The notes: a model not told the origin generated them from the sequence alone. Shown: positions 33,963-43,422, counted from the stretch's first letter. The stretch is 64,000 bases of DNA from Bradyrhizobium tropiciagri (GCF_018130505.1 NZ_JAFCKH010000008.1:186001-250000), one strand, 5' to 3'. Made by a program: numbers and translations.

Positions 33963-35201
33963 ATGTCTGCCTCTTCCGGTCCGGCCGGCGCGCTGCTGCT
34001 GCCGCCTGCGACCGAACGTCCTGTGCCGTTCGAGATCCACGTTCCGCAGGCCGCCATCGACGATTTGCGTCTGCGGCTGAGCCTCGTCAGATGGCCCGAC
34101 CGCGAGACCGTGGACGGCTGGTCGCAGGGCGTACCGCTGGCAGCGGCGCAATCGCTGGTCGACACCTGGATCCACGGCTACGACTGGCGGAAATGCGAGG
34201 CCCGCCTCAACCGCTTCCAACACTTCCGCACCGCGATCGACGGCATCGGCATTCATTTCATCCATGCGCGATCGCCTCACCCGCAGGCACTACCGATCCT
34301 GCTCACCCACGGATGGCCCGGCTCCGTGCTCGAATTTCTCGACGTCATCGAACGGTTGACCGATCCGACCAGGTTCGGCGGACGCGCCGAGGATGCATTC
34401 CATGTGGTCGTGCCGTCGATCCCGGGCTTCGGCTTCTCCGACCGGCCGACCGCGCCGGGCTGGAATCCGGTGCGCATCGCGCGGGCCTGGGCGACGCTGA
34501 TACAGGAACGGCTCGGCTACGCGCGCTGGGTGGCGCAGGGCGGCGACTGGGGTTCGGCCATCACGCATGCGATGGCGAGCCAGCGCCCGGCGGGTCTGCT
34601 CGCCGCGCACGTCAACCTGCCTCTCGTGGTGCCCGCGATACGCCCCGCGAACCCGAGCGAAGAAGAGCGGCAGGCGCTCGACGACATCGAGCACTTCCTC
34701 GACCAGATGGCCGGCTATGCCGACCAGATGAATACGCGGCCGCAAACCATCGGCTACGCGCTGAACGACTCGCCGCTTTCGCTGGCGATGTGGATGTATG
34801 AGAAGTTCTGGGAGTGGACCGACAATCGCGGCCGTCCCGAGGACGCCCTCACCCGCGATCAAATGCTCGACGACATTTCGCTCTATTGGTTCACCGGCAC
34901 CGGAGCCTCGAGCGCGCGGCTGTACTGGGAAGGTGTCGGCAGCACGATCCGCGACAACGGCTTCTTCTCGAGTGCGCGGGCTTCGTCCGACCCGATCGAT
35001 CTTCCGATGGCGGCGACCATCTTCCCGGCCGAAACCTTTCGTCCGCCGCGCGCCTGGGCCGAAGCGGCGTGGCCGAATCTGTTCTACTGGAACACGGTCG
35101 ACCACGGCGGACACTTTGCCGCCTTCGAGCAGCCGGAGATCTTCGCCGGCGAAATGTGGCGCGCCTTCAGTGCATTCCGCGGCGACGCCTCGCGGCAATA
35201 G
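33963..35201 (+). CDS. Epoxide hydrolase (EHN-domain family)
   Basis: 412 aa from MSASSGPAGALLLPP. The N-terminal EHN domain (FEIHVPQAAIDDLRLRLSLVRWPD) precedes the hydrolase fold with HGWPG (oxyanion), nucleophile Asp in QGGDWGSAITH, lid Tyr residues and base His in VDHGGHFAAFEQP. It adds water to epoxides to give diols; the natural substrate is unknown. A longer frame from 33870 would cover the operator and is rejected. Confidence 0.9.
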   Translation: MSASSGPAGALLLPPATERPVPFEIHVPQAAIDDLRLRLSLVRWPDRETVDGWSQGVPLAAAQSLVDTWIHGYDWRKCEARLNRFQHFRTAIDGIGIHFIHARSPHPQALPILLTHGWPGSVLEFLDVIERLTDPTRFGGRAEDAFHVVVPSIPGFGFSDRPTAPGWNPVRIARAWATLIQERLGYARWVAQGGDWGSAITHAMASQRPAGLLAAHVNLPLVVPAIRPANPSEEERQALDDIEHFLDQMAGYADQMNTRPQTIGYALNDSPLSLAMWMYEKFWEWTDNRGRPEDALTRDQMLDDISLYWFTGTGASSARLYWEGVGSTIRDNGFFSSARASSDPIDLPMAATIFPAETFRPPRAWAEAAWPNLFYWNTVDHGGHFAAFEQPEIFAGEMWRAFSAFRGDASRQ

Positions 35202-35322
35202 CCGATCGCCTGCAAACGCACTCCGGCCCGCCGCCATTGGGGAAGCAATGGCGAACGGGCCGGGTCTGACATCCGCTGACGCGGTGGGGCAATGTGGATC
35301 GTAGCGCGCCCGCGGATCAGTT

Positions 35323-35631
35323 TCAGCCGCGCTTGGCCGGCGCGACGTGCTTGATCGCGACGTGGCCGCGAACGTGCTTGGACGCATGCTTCGGCGACTT
35401 CACCTTCAGCATGCCCATGTGATTGTGGTGGTGATGGCGATAATGCTTGTGGTGATCGCGGCCCATCTTGGCATTGGCGTTCAGCACCTTCGACGGCAGC
35501 CGCTCGCTCTTGATCACGGGCGCCGTCTTCGTCACCGGCGCCGACGTTGCGGTCTTGCCAGTCTCGGCGGCAAGCGCGGGCGCTGCGATCACGGACATGG
35601 CGAGCAGCGCGGCAGAAATCGTCTTCAGCAT
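35323..35631 (-). CDS. Exported His/Lys-rich protein
   Basis: 102 aa from MLKTISAALLAMSVIAAPALAAE, a signal peptide. The mature part is basic, with a His cluster (GRDHHKHYRHHHHNHMGM) that could bind metal, and Lys-rich ends. Low complexity. Function unknown. Confidence 0.65.
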   Translation of the reverse strand: MLKTISAALLAMSVIAAPALAAETGKTATSAPVTKTAPVIKSERLPSKVLNANAKMGRDHHKHYRHHHHNHMGMLKVKSPKHASKHVRGHVAIKHVAPAKRG

Positions 35632-35946
35632 GAGAGTCTCCTCTTCCACGGGATCGCGAGGTTGGCGGCCGGATGGTCGGCCTCGCCGATCAACGCGGAT
35701 GACCGTAAGGGCTGCGCGCTGAACCCGATCTGAAACGCGTGGACGGGCTTCATTCATCTGCATGACATCTTTGTCATGTTCCGCGCGTGCAGCAGGGAGC
35801 GCATGCGACCGGGATCGCACAGGATTTGCGGATCACGCGGAATCGTCGGGATGTCGGGAATGTTCCGACGCCATGGGTGTTCAAGTCAGCGGGCTTCGGT
35901 GTAGGATTACCGAGCACGATCAGAAACGATCAGGAGCGACAGAGAA
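35632..35946. other. Intergenic region
   Basis: 315 bp between divergent genes; it should hold both promoters. I see no hairpin, operator or credible small gene in it. Confidence 0.4.
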
Positions 35947-36492
35947 ATGAGCAAGACACGGTTTTTGACCCTCGCAGTGCTCTCGGCGGCCCTTGCGGGC
36001 GGCCCGGTCATCTCGGCTTACGCCGCGGGCGGCGACAATCCGTCACCGCCGGCGTCCGACAGCAGCAGCACCAAGGGCAAGAAGGCGAAGAAGGACAAGA
36101 GCTCCGCGATCGACGATCAGAAGTTCCTGTCGGGCTATCACGCAGCCTATGCCACGATCTATGACCGCCACGACTACACCAGCGCGATCGCGCAGCTGAA
36201 GGCGTTGGGCCAGGACGACCGCGCCGACGTCGCCAACCTGATCGGCTATTCATATCGCAAGCTCGGCGACTACAAGGTCTCGCAGATCTGGTACGAGCGC
36301 GCGCTGAAGGCCGATCCCGCCCATGTGCGCACCTGGCAGTATTACGGCCTCTGGCAGGTCGAACAGGGCAACCGTGACCAGGCACAGTATCACCTGAGCA
36401 AGATCGCCCAGCTCGCCGGCACCAGCAGCGACGAATACCGCTCGCTCGCCGCCGCGCTGGAGAAGCCGCCGGGCACCGGGCTGGTCTACTGA
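35947..36492 (+). CDS. Exported TPR-repeat protein
   Basis: 181 aa. A signal peptide ends AYAAG, followed by a Lys/Ser-rich linker and two to three TPR motifs (DDRADVANLIGYSYRKLGDY, WYERALKADPAHVRTWQYYG, EQGNRDQAQYHLSKI). Periplasmic scaffold for protein contacts; partner unknown. Confidence 0.82.
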   Translation: MSKTRFLTLAVLSAALAGGPVISAYAAGGDNPSPPASDSSSTKGKKAKKDKSSAIDDQKFLSGYHAAYATIYDRHDYTSAIAQLKALGQDDRADVANLIGYSYRKLGDYKVSQIWYERALKADPAHVRTWQYYGLWQVEQGNRDQAQYHLSKIAQLAGTSSDEYRSLAAALEKPPGTGLVY

Positions 36493-36562
36493 CGACCGTT
36501 ACCGTCGCATTTCAAGGCATCAGGCCGGCGTAGCCACACTGCGCCGGCCATTTCATTGCTGC

Positions 36563-36647
36563 GGTAGGATGGGTGGAGCGCAGCGATACCCTTCATTCGC
36601 GCGGCGGGCGGCGCCGATGGGTTTCGCTGCGCTCTGCCCATCCTACG
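36563..36647. repeat. Intergenic palindromic repeat (TAGGATGGG type)
   Basis: The arm TAGGATGGGTGGAGCGCAGC is answered by GCTGCGCTCTGCCCATCCTA on the far side, with GGGTTTCGC/GCGATACCC inside. It is a long imperfect hairpin of the dispersed kind seen in Bradyrhizobiaceae. Confidence 0.7.
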
Positions 36648-36669
36648 GACTCGCGGTCATCGCAGCGAC

Positions 36670-36963
36670 TTATGGATAATGCTCGTTGCGCCGGTCCGGC
36701 TTTGGGCGGCTCGCGCCGACCGTGTTGTCCGCATCCGGCTTGGCCGCTTGCTGCGCCTTCTCGATCGGGGGGCCGCTGTTACCGGTCTTCTTGTTGCTGT
36801 TCTGGGCCTGGCCCGTGGTCGTCACATTGGCGCCTTGGCTAGTCCCTTGGCTGGCCCCCTGCCCGGCCTCCGCGGCGCCGCCGGCCGAGGGGCCGGAGCT
36901 CTGTGCCAGCACGGTTCCGGAAAGCACCAGTGCCGTCATCAGCATTGCCGCGTTGAGTTTCAT
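36670..36963 (-). CDS. Exported Gln/Gly/Ser-rich hypothetical protein
   Basis: 97 aa. A signal peptide (MKLNAAMLMTALVLSGTVLA) is followed by low-complexity sequence (SAGGAAEAGQGASQGTSQG) and a charged tail (PKPDRRNEHYP). Function unknown. Confidence 0.6.
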   Translation of the reverse strand: MKLNAAMLMTALVLSGTVLAQSSGPSAGGAAEAGQGASQGTSQGANVTTTGQAQNSNKKTGNSGPPIEKAQQAAKPDADNTVGASRPKPDRRNEHYP

Positions 36964-37185
36964 GGAGACGCCCTTCTACGCGCGAGATGGCATTGCAACG
37001 CGCCAGCCCCGATCGCGTTCCGGCCCGGGCAGAGTTAATGATGCCTTACCGGCGGACCGCCGGCGGCAAGGCCGGTCCGCCAGCGCCCGGCCTCTCCTCT
37101 TCGCAGATCTTGCTGCGACGATCTGACAGGCGCGTGGAGATTGAGGTAGCGTGTTCGTCCACTTCCGCTCCACGAGATCCAGTTC

Positions 37186-38244
37186 ATGAAAACAGGCCTC
37201 GACGGCGTTGTCGCCGCTGAAACCGTGCTCAGCCATTCCGACCCGCAGGCATCCCGGCTTTGGGTCCGCGGCGTGCCGCTCGATAAGGCCGCCCGTGATC
37301 TCGGCTATGAGGGCCTGGTCAGCCTGCTGTGGGACGGCTTTGCCGGCGCACTGACGCGCGAGCAGATCATCGCCGCGTTCGGCGCCGGCCGGCAGCGGGC
37401 CTTCGATCGTCTCGGTTCGTGGCTGCAGGAGGTGGCGGGAACGGCGGGCGAAGCGACGCGCCAATGCCTCGCGGCGCTGACGAGCGAGAGCACGCCGGCC
37501 GACATCGTCGGCGCCCTCACGGTCGGCGTGCCCGCGATCATGCGCCGACAGCGCGGTCTGGCTCCGGTCGCGCCCGATCCGACGCTGACCACCGCGGCGG
37601 ATTTCCTGAAGATGCTTTCCGGTACGTTGGCCGCGCCCGGCATGGTCGATGCGCTCGACAGCTATTTTGCCGTGGCGGCGGAAAACGGGCTCGGCCCCTC
37701 CACGCTCGCCGCGCGGGTCGTCGCCTCGACCGGCGCGAGCCACCCCGCCGCGGTGCTCGCGGCCTATTGCGCCTTCGAAGGTCCGCTGCATGGCGGCGCG
37801 CCCGGCCCTGCGCTGACGATGCTCGACGAGGCGCGGGCGAGCGGCAATGTCGCGGCGTGGCTCGACCGCAAGCTCGCCGCCGGCGCGCGCCTCGTCGGCT
37901 TCGGCAACCGCGCATTCCCGAACGGCGATCCGCGCGCGGCGCTGCTGGCGGACGCGGTCCGCAAGCTCGGCGGCGACAACGCGCGGCTGCAATTCGCCGC
38001 CGAGTTCGAGCGCCTCGCCCTCGCCGCGCTGGCGCGGCACCGTCCGGACAAGCCGCTGCGGCCCAACCTCGAGATCTATGCGGCGCTGCTGCTGGAAGCC
38101 TGCGGCATCCCGCGCGACGCCTTCACCCCGACCTTCGCCACCAGTCGCGCCGTCGGCTGGCTCGCGCATGCGATGGAGCAGAAGGCGACCGGACGCATGC
38201 TGCGCCCGACGAGCCGCTATGTCGGTCCGGCCTTGAGCGCGTAG
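37186..38244 (+). CDS. Citrate synthase family protein with altered active site
   Basis: 352 aa, a little shorter than citrate or 2-methylcitrate synthases. The family is clear: FEGPLHGGAPGPALTML, GFGNRAFPNGDPR, FATSRAVGWLAHAMEQK. The LHGGA His (His202) is kept. The His of the usual GFGHR box is Asn241, the catalytic Asp of the NVDF box is Glu296, and the DHGLNAST segment reads ENGLGPST. Normal Claisen condensation is therefore doubtful; a different acyl-CoA reaction or a non-catalytic role is possible. It stands alone, with no operon partner. Confidence 0.88.
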   Translation: MKTGLDGVVAAETVLSHSDPQASRLWVRGVPLDKAARDLGYEGLVSLLWDGFAGALTREQIIAAFGAGRQRAFDRLGSWLQEVAGTAGEATRQCLAALTSESTPADIVGALTVGVPAIMRRQRGLAPVAPDPTLTTAADFLKMLSGTLAAPGMVDALDSYFAVAAENGLGPSTLAARVVASTGASHPAAVLAAYCAFEGPLHGGAPGPALTMLDEARASGNVAAWLDRKLAAGARLVGFGNRAFPNGDPRAALLADAVRKLGGDNARLQFAAEFERLALAALARHRPDKPLRPNLEIYAALLLEACGIPRDAFTPTFATSRAVGWLAHAMEQKATGRMLRPTSRYVGPALSA

Positions 38245-38379
38245 ACACGCGAGCCCACCGGAATCCTGCTTGCCATTAGTTCCCGGCCGGATCGAAAATA
38301 TCGCTTTCCCGAAACTATCCCATGTTACTGCGCGACCGCGATTTCATTGCTGTGCTCACGATGCAAACGGAGGACGACG

Positions 38380-38580
38380 ATGGAAACCAAGCGGCGCAAT
38401 CGAGCCAAACAAACGACGCCTCTCGAAGGACGTCTGTCGCGAGAGGCGCAGCGCCTCCGCAGTGAAGCGCGCCAGACGCCGGACGGGTCGGCGCGCGAAA
38501 GCCTGATCAGACGGGCCCGTCAGATGGACGAAGCGCGCGAAATGAGTGAAGCCCTGACGCTGCATCCGCGCGCCTCCTGA
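38380..38580 (+). CDS. Small basic helical protein
   Basis: 66 aa from METKRRNRAKQTTPLEG, entirely charged helix (LSREAQRLRSEARQTPDG). A GGAGG-like sequence precedes the start. Frequent in Bradyrhizobium; function unknown. Confidence 0.55.
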   Translation: METKRRNRAKQTTPLEGRLSREAQRLRSEARQTPDGSARESLIRRARQMDEAREMSEALTLHPRAS

Positions 38581-38608
38581 TGCGCCGCATGGACGGCACG
38601 CGAGAATA

Positions 38609-38634
38609 GGAACCTCTTGCCGATTTTTCCCGTT
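38609..38634 (+). promoter_or_regulatory. EcfG-type general stress promoter
   Basis: GGAAC, 17 bases, CGTT. This fits the alphaproteobacterial general-stress sigma consensus GGAAC-N16/17-CGTT and lies 34 bp upstream of the small exported protein at 38669. Confidence 0.65.
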
Positions 38635-38668
38635 TTATCTCCGGCCGCCATGACGGCCTTGGAGGAGA

Positions 38669-38908
38669 ATGACAATGAAGATGAAAGCTATTCTCGCAGC
38701 GTCGATCGCCGTCGCCTTCGTCGCGCCGGCATTCGCGGCCGACGAATTCTACGTCGTGCAGGACGCCAAGACGAAATCCTGCACGGTGGTCGACAAGAAG
38801 CCGGTGGAAACCACCACGACGGTGGTCAGTCCCTCGGGCACCATCTACAAGACCCGCGCCGAAGCCGAGACCGGCATGAAGACCATCAAGGTCTGTTCGT
38901 CGCACTAG
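38669..38908 (+). CDS. Small exported protein under likely stress control
   Basis: 79 aa behind GGAGGA (a second ATG at 38675 is possible). A signal peptide ends AFAAD. The mature part has two Cys (KSCTVVDKKP and VCSSH) and a TTTTVVSPSGTIYKTRAEAE segment, typical of a small rhizobial family of unknown function. The upstream EcfG-type promoter suggests a general stress response role. Confidence 0.72.
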   Translation: MTMKMKAILAASIAVAFVAPAFAADEFYVVQDAKTKSCTVVDKKPVETTTTVVSPSGTIYKTRAEAETGMKTIKVCSSH

Positions 38909-39234
38909 CACACCGGGCGGCAAAATCTATCTGATCGGCCATCTTCACTGATGACCCGAACATCCGCGACGGAATTCGCCGGCTCACAGTGAGCCGGCGT
39001 TTTTGCGTGATCGCCCCGTGCGCCGACCTCGTCCAGCCGATTGCAGACGATGGCGCCGGGTCGAGCCCGCGCCCTGATCGTCTTTGTCCAGGTTGTCCTT
39101 AGCCGATGTTTTTACTGATCACGAGCCGAAGGTCGCATCGCGCCTTTGGAACTGACGGCGTTTGCGGATCATTGCAGTACGCAGATGACGCGGAGCGGCA
39201 CGCGACTGACGGGTTCAAGCAACGTGGAAGCACG
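38909..39234. other. Intergenic region with terminator
   Basis: 326 bp: the terminator at 38977-39004, then a stretch with no gene that presumably carries the promoter for the coiled-coil gene at 39235. Confidence 0.45.
38977..39004 (+). terminator. Hairpin terminator
   Basis: CGCCGGCTCAC-A-GTGAGCCGGCG, followed by TTTTT. Perfect 11-bp arms, 68 bp after the stop of the stress-linked gene. Confidence 0.85.
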
Positions 39235-39450
39235 ATGCACAGAGATGCGCTGATGGACGAGTTGAGGCGGATTGAGCGCGATGTTGTCGAGGGCGAACGG
39301 CGTCTCGCCGAACGTGAGGCGCTGCTGATTGAAATGAAGCGACGGAACGAAGACACCACCAGGATCCAAGGCGAGCTTGAAGTACTGCGCCGAAATCAAC
39401 TCGATCAGGAACAGGACCGCCAGCGCCTGCTGTCGCTTCTGCATCCCTAG
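39235..39450 (+). CDS. Small coiled-coil protein
   Basis: 71 aa from MHRDALMDELRRIERDVVEGE. Almost entirely charged coiled coil (ERRLAEREALLIEMKRRNEDT, then ELEVLRRNQLDQEQDRQRLL). No signal peptide. The frame upstream to 39106 is not coding-like. Function unknown. Confidence 0.6.
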   Translation: MHRDALMDELRRIERDVVEGERRLAEREALLIEMKRRNEDTTRIQGELEVLRRNQLDQEQDRQRLLSLLHP

Positions 39451-39491
39451 ACGATGATCATCCTCGCAGGACGCGCTGCGCCCTTGGCCGC

Positions 39492-40244
39492 CTATCCGCG
39501 AGGCCGCGCCATCCCCGCCCGCTTGATCGCCGAGAGCAGGATATCGCTGTCCGAGGCAAGGAAATCGATCAGGCGCCTGGCCGTGTCAGGCGTTTCGGCG
39601 CCGTTGACGATGGCGGCCGTGAAGGTTTGGACGAGTTGAAGGTTTGCGGGCAGCAGGCCGACCATTTCGATTCCGCTCTCCTGCACCAGTTCGCTGGTCG
39701 GCCCGATCGAGAAATTCGCCTTGCCCGCGCGAAGCGCCTCGGCGGCCTCGGTGCCACGCGCCTCGAGGGTGAGCCTGACCGTGTCGGGCAAGTTCAGCTT
39801 CGGGAAAACCTTGTCGCGAACGTACTGACCGCTCGTGCTGCTGGGCGCCACCACGTCGCCCGCGTGGATCAGGGCCTGCCTGAAGGCGGCCTCATTGCCG
39901 ATGTCCGGCTTGGGAGAGCCCGAGCGAACCGCCGCACCCAACGGAGCCGTAGCCAGCCCCGCTTCGGACCCCGCACGAATCCGCCCGTCTTCGTGCAGCG
40001 TTCGAAGTCCTTCCCGCGACAGGATGACCACGTCCGCCCTGGCGCCGTTGGCGAGCTGGTGCCGGATCGTTTTCGGACCGGTGCCCTCCGACGCGCCGGA
40101 TCCGGTTTCCACCTTGATGCCCGTGCTGCGCTCGAATTCAGGAAGCACGTCGCGATAGACCGCGGCGAAACCGCCCGAAATGATCACCTTGATCGTCGCT
40201 CCGGTACCGTCGCCTGCCGGCGTCGAGGCAGCTTGCTCAGTCAT
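39492..40244 (-). CDS. ModA-like solute-binding protein without a signal peptide
   Basis: 250 aa from MTEQAASTPAGDG. The fold is a class of periplasmic binding protein related to molybdate-binding ModA (IKVIISGGFAAVYRDVLPEFERSTGIKVETGSG, ADVVILSREGLRTLHEDGRI, later SSTSGQYVRDKVFPKLNLP). The N-terminus shows no signal peptide and the upstream extension does not supply one. Its start overlaps the cusA stop by 8 bp, so it may be the last gene of the efflux operon. Ligand unknown. Confidence 0.75.
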   Translation of the reverse strand: MTEQAASTPAGDGTGATIKVIISGGFAAVYRDVLPEFERSTGIKVETGSGASEGTGPKTIRHQLANGARADVVILSREGLRTLHEDGRIRAGSEAGLATAPLGAAVRSGSPKPDIGNEAAFRQALIHAGDVVAPSSTSGQYVRDKVFPKLNLPDTVRLTLEARGTEAAEALRAGKANFSIGPTSELVQESGIEMVGLLPANLQLVQTFTAAIVNGAETPDTARRLIDFLASDSDILLSAIKRAGMARPRG

Positions 40245-43200
40245 TGCGTATTCCCCTGCGTGCTGCGGCGAAACTAGCATCGTCAGGCAGCCTGACAAGG
40301 CTTCGCGTCGGCACCCCGAGCCCAAATCCCTTCACGATGGCGAAGATCGCCGGGATCACGATCAGCGTCAGCAAGGTCGACGAGATCATGCCGCCGATCA
40401 TCGGCACCGCGATGCGCTGCATGATCTCCGAGCCGGTGCCGCTGCTCCACATGATCGGCAGCAGCCCCGCCATGATCGCGACCACCGTCATCATCTTCGG
40501 CCGGACGCGCTCGACCGCGCCCTCGATGATCGCGCGGTGCAGGTCCTGGCGATCGATCGTGCGCCCCTCGGCGGCCCGGCGCGCCGTCACCGCCGCCAGC
40601 GCATGGTTGAGGTAGATCAGCATCACCACGCCGGTTTCGGCGGCGACGCCGGCGAGCGCGATGAAGCCGACCACGACCGCAACCGACAGATTGAAGCCGA
40701 GCCACCACATCAGCCAGAGGCCGCCGACCAGCGCGAACGGCAGCGACAGCATCACGATCATTGTCTCGGCGACGGAGCGGAAGTTGAGATAGAGCAGCAG
40801 GAAGATGATCGTCAGCGTTACCGGCACCACGATCCTGAGCCGCGCCGCGGCGCGTTCCAGATATTCGTATTGTCCGCTCCAGACCAGATAGGTGCCCTGC
40901 GGAAACTGGACGCCCGTCTGCACCGCGCGCTGCGCGTCCGCGACATAGCCGCCGAGATCGCGGTCGCGGATGTCGACATAGATGTAGGTCGCGAGCTGAC
41001 CGTTCTCGGTGCGGATCGAGCTCGGGCCGCGCGCCGGCTTGACGTCGGCGACCTCGCCGAGCGGAACGGCGCCGCCCGCCGGCATCGGCACCAGGATGTC
41101 GCTGGCGATCGCCTGCGGATTGTCGCGCAGGTCGCGCGGATAGCGCATGTTGACGGTGAAGCGCTGGCGGCCTTCCACCGTCGTGGTCACGCTCTGGCCG
41201 CCGAGCGCCGTCGCGATCGTGTCCTGCACGTCCTGCACCGCGATGCCGTAACGCGCCAGCGCCTCGCGGTTCGGCGTGATCTCGAGATAGTAGCCGCCGA
41301 GACTGCGCTCGGCATAGGCCGACGCGGTGCCGGGCACGGTGCGCAGCACCTGCTCGACCTGGCGCGCCAGCCTGTCGATCACGGCAAGGTCCGGGCCGAT
41401 CACCTTGACGCCGACCGGCGTGCGGATGCCGGTCGACAGCATGTCGATGCGTGCCTTGATCGGCATGGTCCAGGCGTTGGAGACGCCGGGAAACTGCAGC
41501 GCCTTGTCCATCTCGGCGATCAGGCTGCTGGTGGTGACGCCCTTGCGCCATTCCTGCTTCGGCTTGAGGTTGACGATGGTCTCGAACATTTCCGGCGGCG
41601 CCGGATCGGTCGCCGTCGCGGCGCGGCCGGCCTTGCCGTAGACCGAGGCGACCTCCGGAAAGCCCCTGATGATGCGGTCCTGCATCTGCATCAGTTCGGA
41701 TGCCTTGGTCACCGAGATGCCCGGCAGCGTGGTCGGCATATAGAGCAACGTGCCCTCGTCGAGGTCGGGCATGAACTCGGTGCCGAGCTGCCGCGCCGGC
41801 CAGGCCGAAACCGCGAGCGCGCCGAGCGCCAACAGGATCACCAGCGTCTTGGCCCGCAGCACGCCGTTGATCACCGGACGGTAGATAAAGATCAGGAAGC
41901 GATTGATCGGGTTCCTGTGCTCCGGAATGATCTTGCCGCGGACGAAGATGACCATCAGCGCCGGCACCAGGGTGACCGAGAGCAGCGCCGCCGCCGCCAT
42001 CGCAAAGGTTTTGGTGAAGGCGAGCGGCGAGAACAGCCGCCCCTCCTGGGATTCCAGCGTGAAGATCGGCATGAACGACACGGTGATGATCAGGAGGCTG
42101 AAGAACAGCGCCGGGCCGACCTCCGCGGCCGCCTCGATCAGGATCGTGACCCGCGAGCGGCCCGGTTCGGCGCGCTCCAGATGCTTGTGCGCGTTCTCGA
42201 TCATCACGATCGCCGCGTCGATCATGGCGCCGATCGCGATCGCGATGCCGCCCAGACTCATGATGTTGGAGCCGATCCCGAAGGACTTCATGGCGCCGAA
42301 CGCCATCAGCACGCCGACCGGCAGCATCAGGATCGCGACCAGTGCGCTGCGGACATGCAGCAGGAACACGATGCAGACCAGCGCGACCACGATGCTCTCC
42401 TCGACCAGCGTGCGCTTGAGCGTGTCGATCGCCGCATAAATCAAACTGGAGCGGTCATAGACCGGCACGATCTCGACCGATGCCGGCAGGCTGGTCGCGA
42501 TCTCCTTGAACCGCTTCTTGACGTTCTCGATCACGTCGAGCGCGTTCATGCCGAAGCGCTGCAGCACGATGCCGCTGGCGACCTCGCCCTCGCCGTTCAG
42601 CTCGGTGATGCCGCGCCGCTCGTCGGGACCGAGCTCGACGCGGGCGACGTCGCGCAGCAGCACCGGTGTGCCGCCATCGGTCTTCAGCACGATGTTGCCG
42701 AGATCGTTGACGTCCTTCAGGTAGCCCTTGCCGCGGATCACATATTCGAATTCGGACAGCTCGACGGTGCGGCCACCGACGTCTGCATTGCTGGCGCGGA
42801 TCGCCTCGCGCATCCGCTGCATGGTGATGCCGCGGTCGCGCATCCGCTGCGGATCGAGGATGACGTTGTACTGCTTGACGAAGCCGCCGACGCTGGCGAC
42901 TTCGGCGACGCCCTCGGCCCTGGCGAGTGCGAACTTCAGATTCCAGTCCTGAAGCGAGCGCGTGTCGGCGAGGTTCAGCTGCTTCGACATCACCGCATAC
43001 TGGTAGACCCAGCCCACCCCGGTCGCATCGGGACCGATGGTCGGCGTCACGCCGGCCGGTAGCCGCGCCGCGGCCCCGTTCAGGAATTCCAGCACACGCG
43101 AGCGCGCCCAGTAGATGTCGGTGCCGTCCTCGAAGATCACGTAGACGAAGGAGACGCCGAAGAACGAGAAGCCGCGGACCACCTTGGACTTCGGCACCGT

Positions 43201-43422
43201 CAGCATCGCGGTCGCCAGGGGATAGGTGACCTGGTCCTCGATCACCTGCGGCGCCTGGCCGGGATATTCGGTGTAGACGATCACCTGGGTGTCGGAGAGA
43301 TCCGGGATCGCATCGAGCGGCAGATGCAGGAGCGCGTAGAGGCCGGTGGCTGCGGCAAAGCCGGTGCCGAACAGCACCAGCAACAGGTTGCGCGCCGACC
43401 AGGCGATGACACGGGCGATCAT
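40237..43422 (-). CDS. cusA: Heavy-metal efflux RND transporter CusA/CzcA-type
   Basis: 1061 aa from MIARVIAWSARNLLLVLFG; the longer frame to 43950 is a shadow of cusB. About 12 spans with two large periplasmic loops. HME-RND signatures include VEYPGQAPQVIEDQVTYPL-like text and GIGSNIMSLGGIAIAIGAMIDAAIVMIENAHK. It is a proton-driven inner-membrane pump that exports Cu/Ag or divalent metals through an outer-membrane partner. It overlaps cusB by 4 bp. No outer-membrane factor (cusC) lies in the window. Confidence 0.95.
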   Translation of the reverse strand: MIARVIAWSARNLLLVLFGTGFAAATGLYALLHLPLDAIPDLSDTQVIVYTEYPGQAPQVIEDQVTYPLATAMLTVPKSKVVRGFSFFGVSFVYVIFEDGTDIYWARSRVLEFLNGAAARLPAGVTPTIGPDATGVGWVYQYAVMSKQLNLADTRSLQDWNLKFALARAEGVAEVASVGGFVKQYNVILDPQRMRDRGITMQRMREAIRASNADVGGRTVELSEFEYVIRGKGYLKDVNDLGNIVLKTDGGTPVLLRDVARVELGPDERRGITELNGEGEVASGIVLQRFGMNALDVIENVKKRFKEIATSLPASVEIVPVYDRSSLIYAAIDTLKRTLVEESIVVALVCIVFLLHVRSALVAILMLPVGVLMAFGAMKSFGIGSNIMSLGGIAIAIGAMIDAAIVMIENAHKHLERAEPGRSRVTILIEAAAEVGPALFFSLLIITVSFMPIFTLESQEGRLFSPLAFTKTFAMAAAALLSVTLVPALMVIFVRGKIIPEHRNPINRFLIFIYRPVINGVLRAKTLVILLALGALAVSAWPARQLGTEFMPDLDEGTLLYMPTTLPGISVTKASELMQMQDRIIRGFPEVASVYGKAGRAATATDPAPPEMFETIVNLKPKQEWRKGVTTSSLIAEMDKALQFPGVSNAWTMPIKARIDMLSTGIRTPVGVKVIGPDLAVIDRLARQVEQVLRTVPGTASAYAERSLGGYYLEITPNREALARYGIAVQDVQDTIATALGGQSVTTTVEGRQRFTVNMRYPRDLRDNPQAIASDILVPMPAGGAVPLGEVADVKPARGPSSIRTENGQLATYIYVDIRDRDLGGYVADAQRAVQTGVQFPQGTYLVWSGQYEYLERAAARLRIVVPVTLTIIFLLLYLNFRSVAETMIVMLSLPFALVGGLWLMWWLGFNLSVAVVVGFIALAGVAAETGVVMLIYLNHALAAVTARRAAEGRTIDRQDLHRAIIEGAVERVRPKMMTVVAIMAGLLPIMWSSGTGSEIMQRIAVPMIGGMISSTLLTLIVIPAIFAIVKGFGLGVPTRSLVRLPDDASFAAARRGIRND

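Noticed and set aside
40180-43062. 960-residue open frame on the plus strand
   Set aside because: It lies antisense to cusA, is Arg/His/Asp-rich and has no domain; a high-GC codon shadow.
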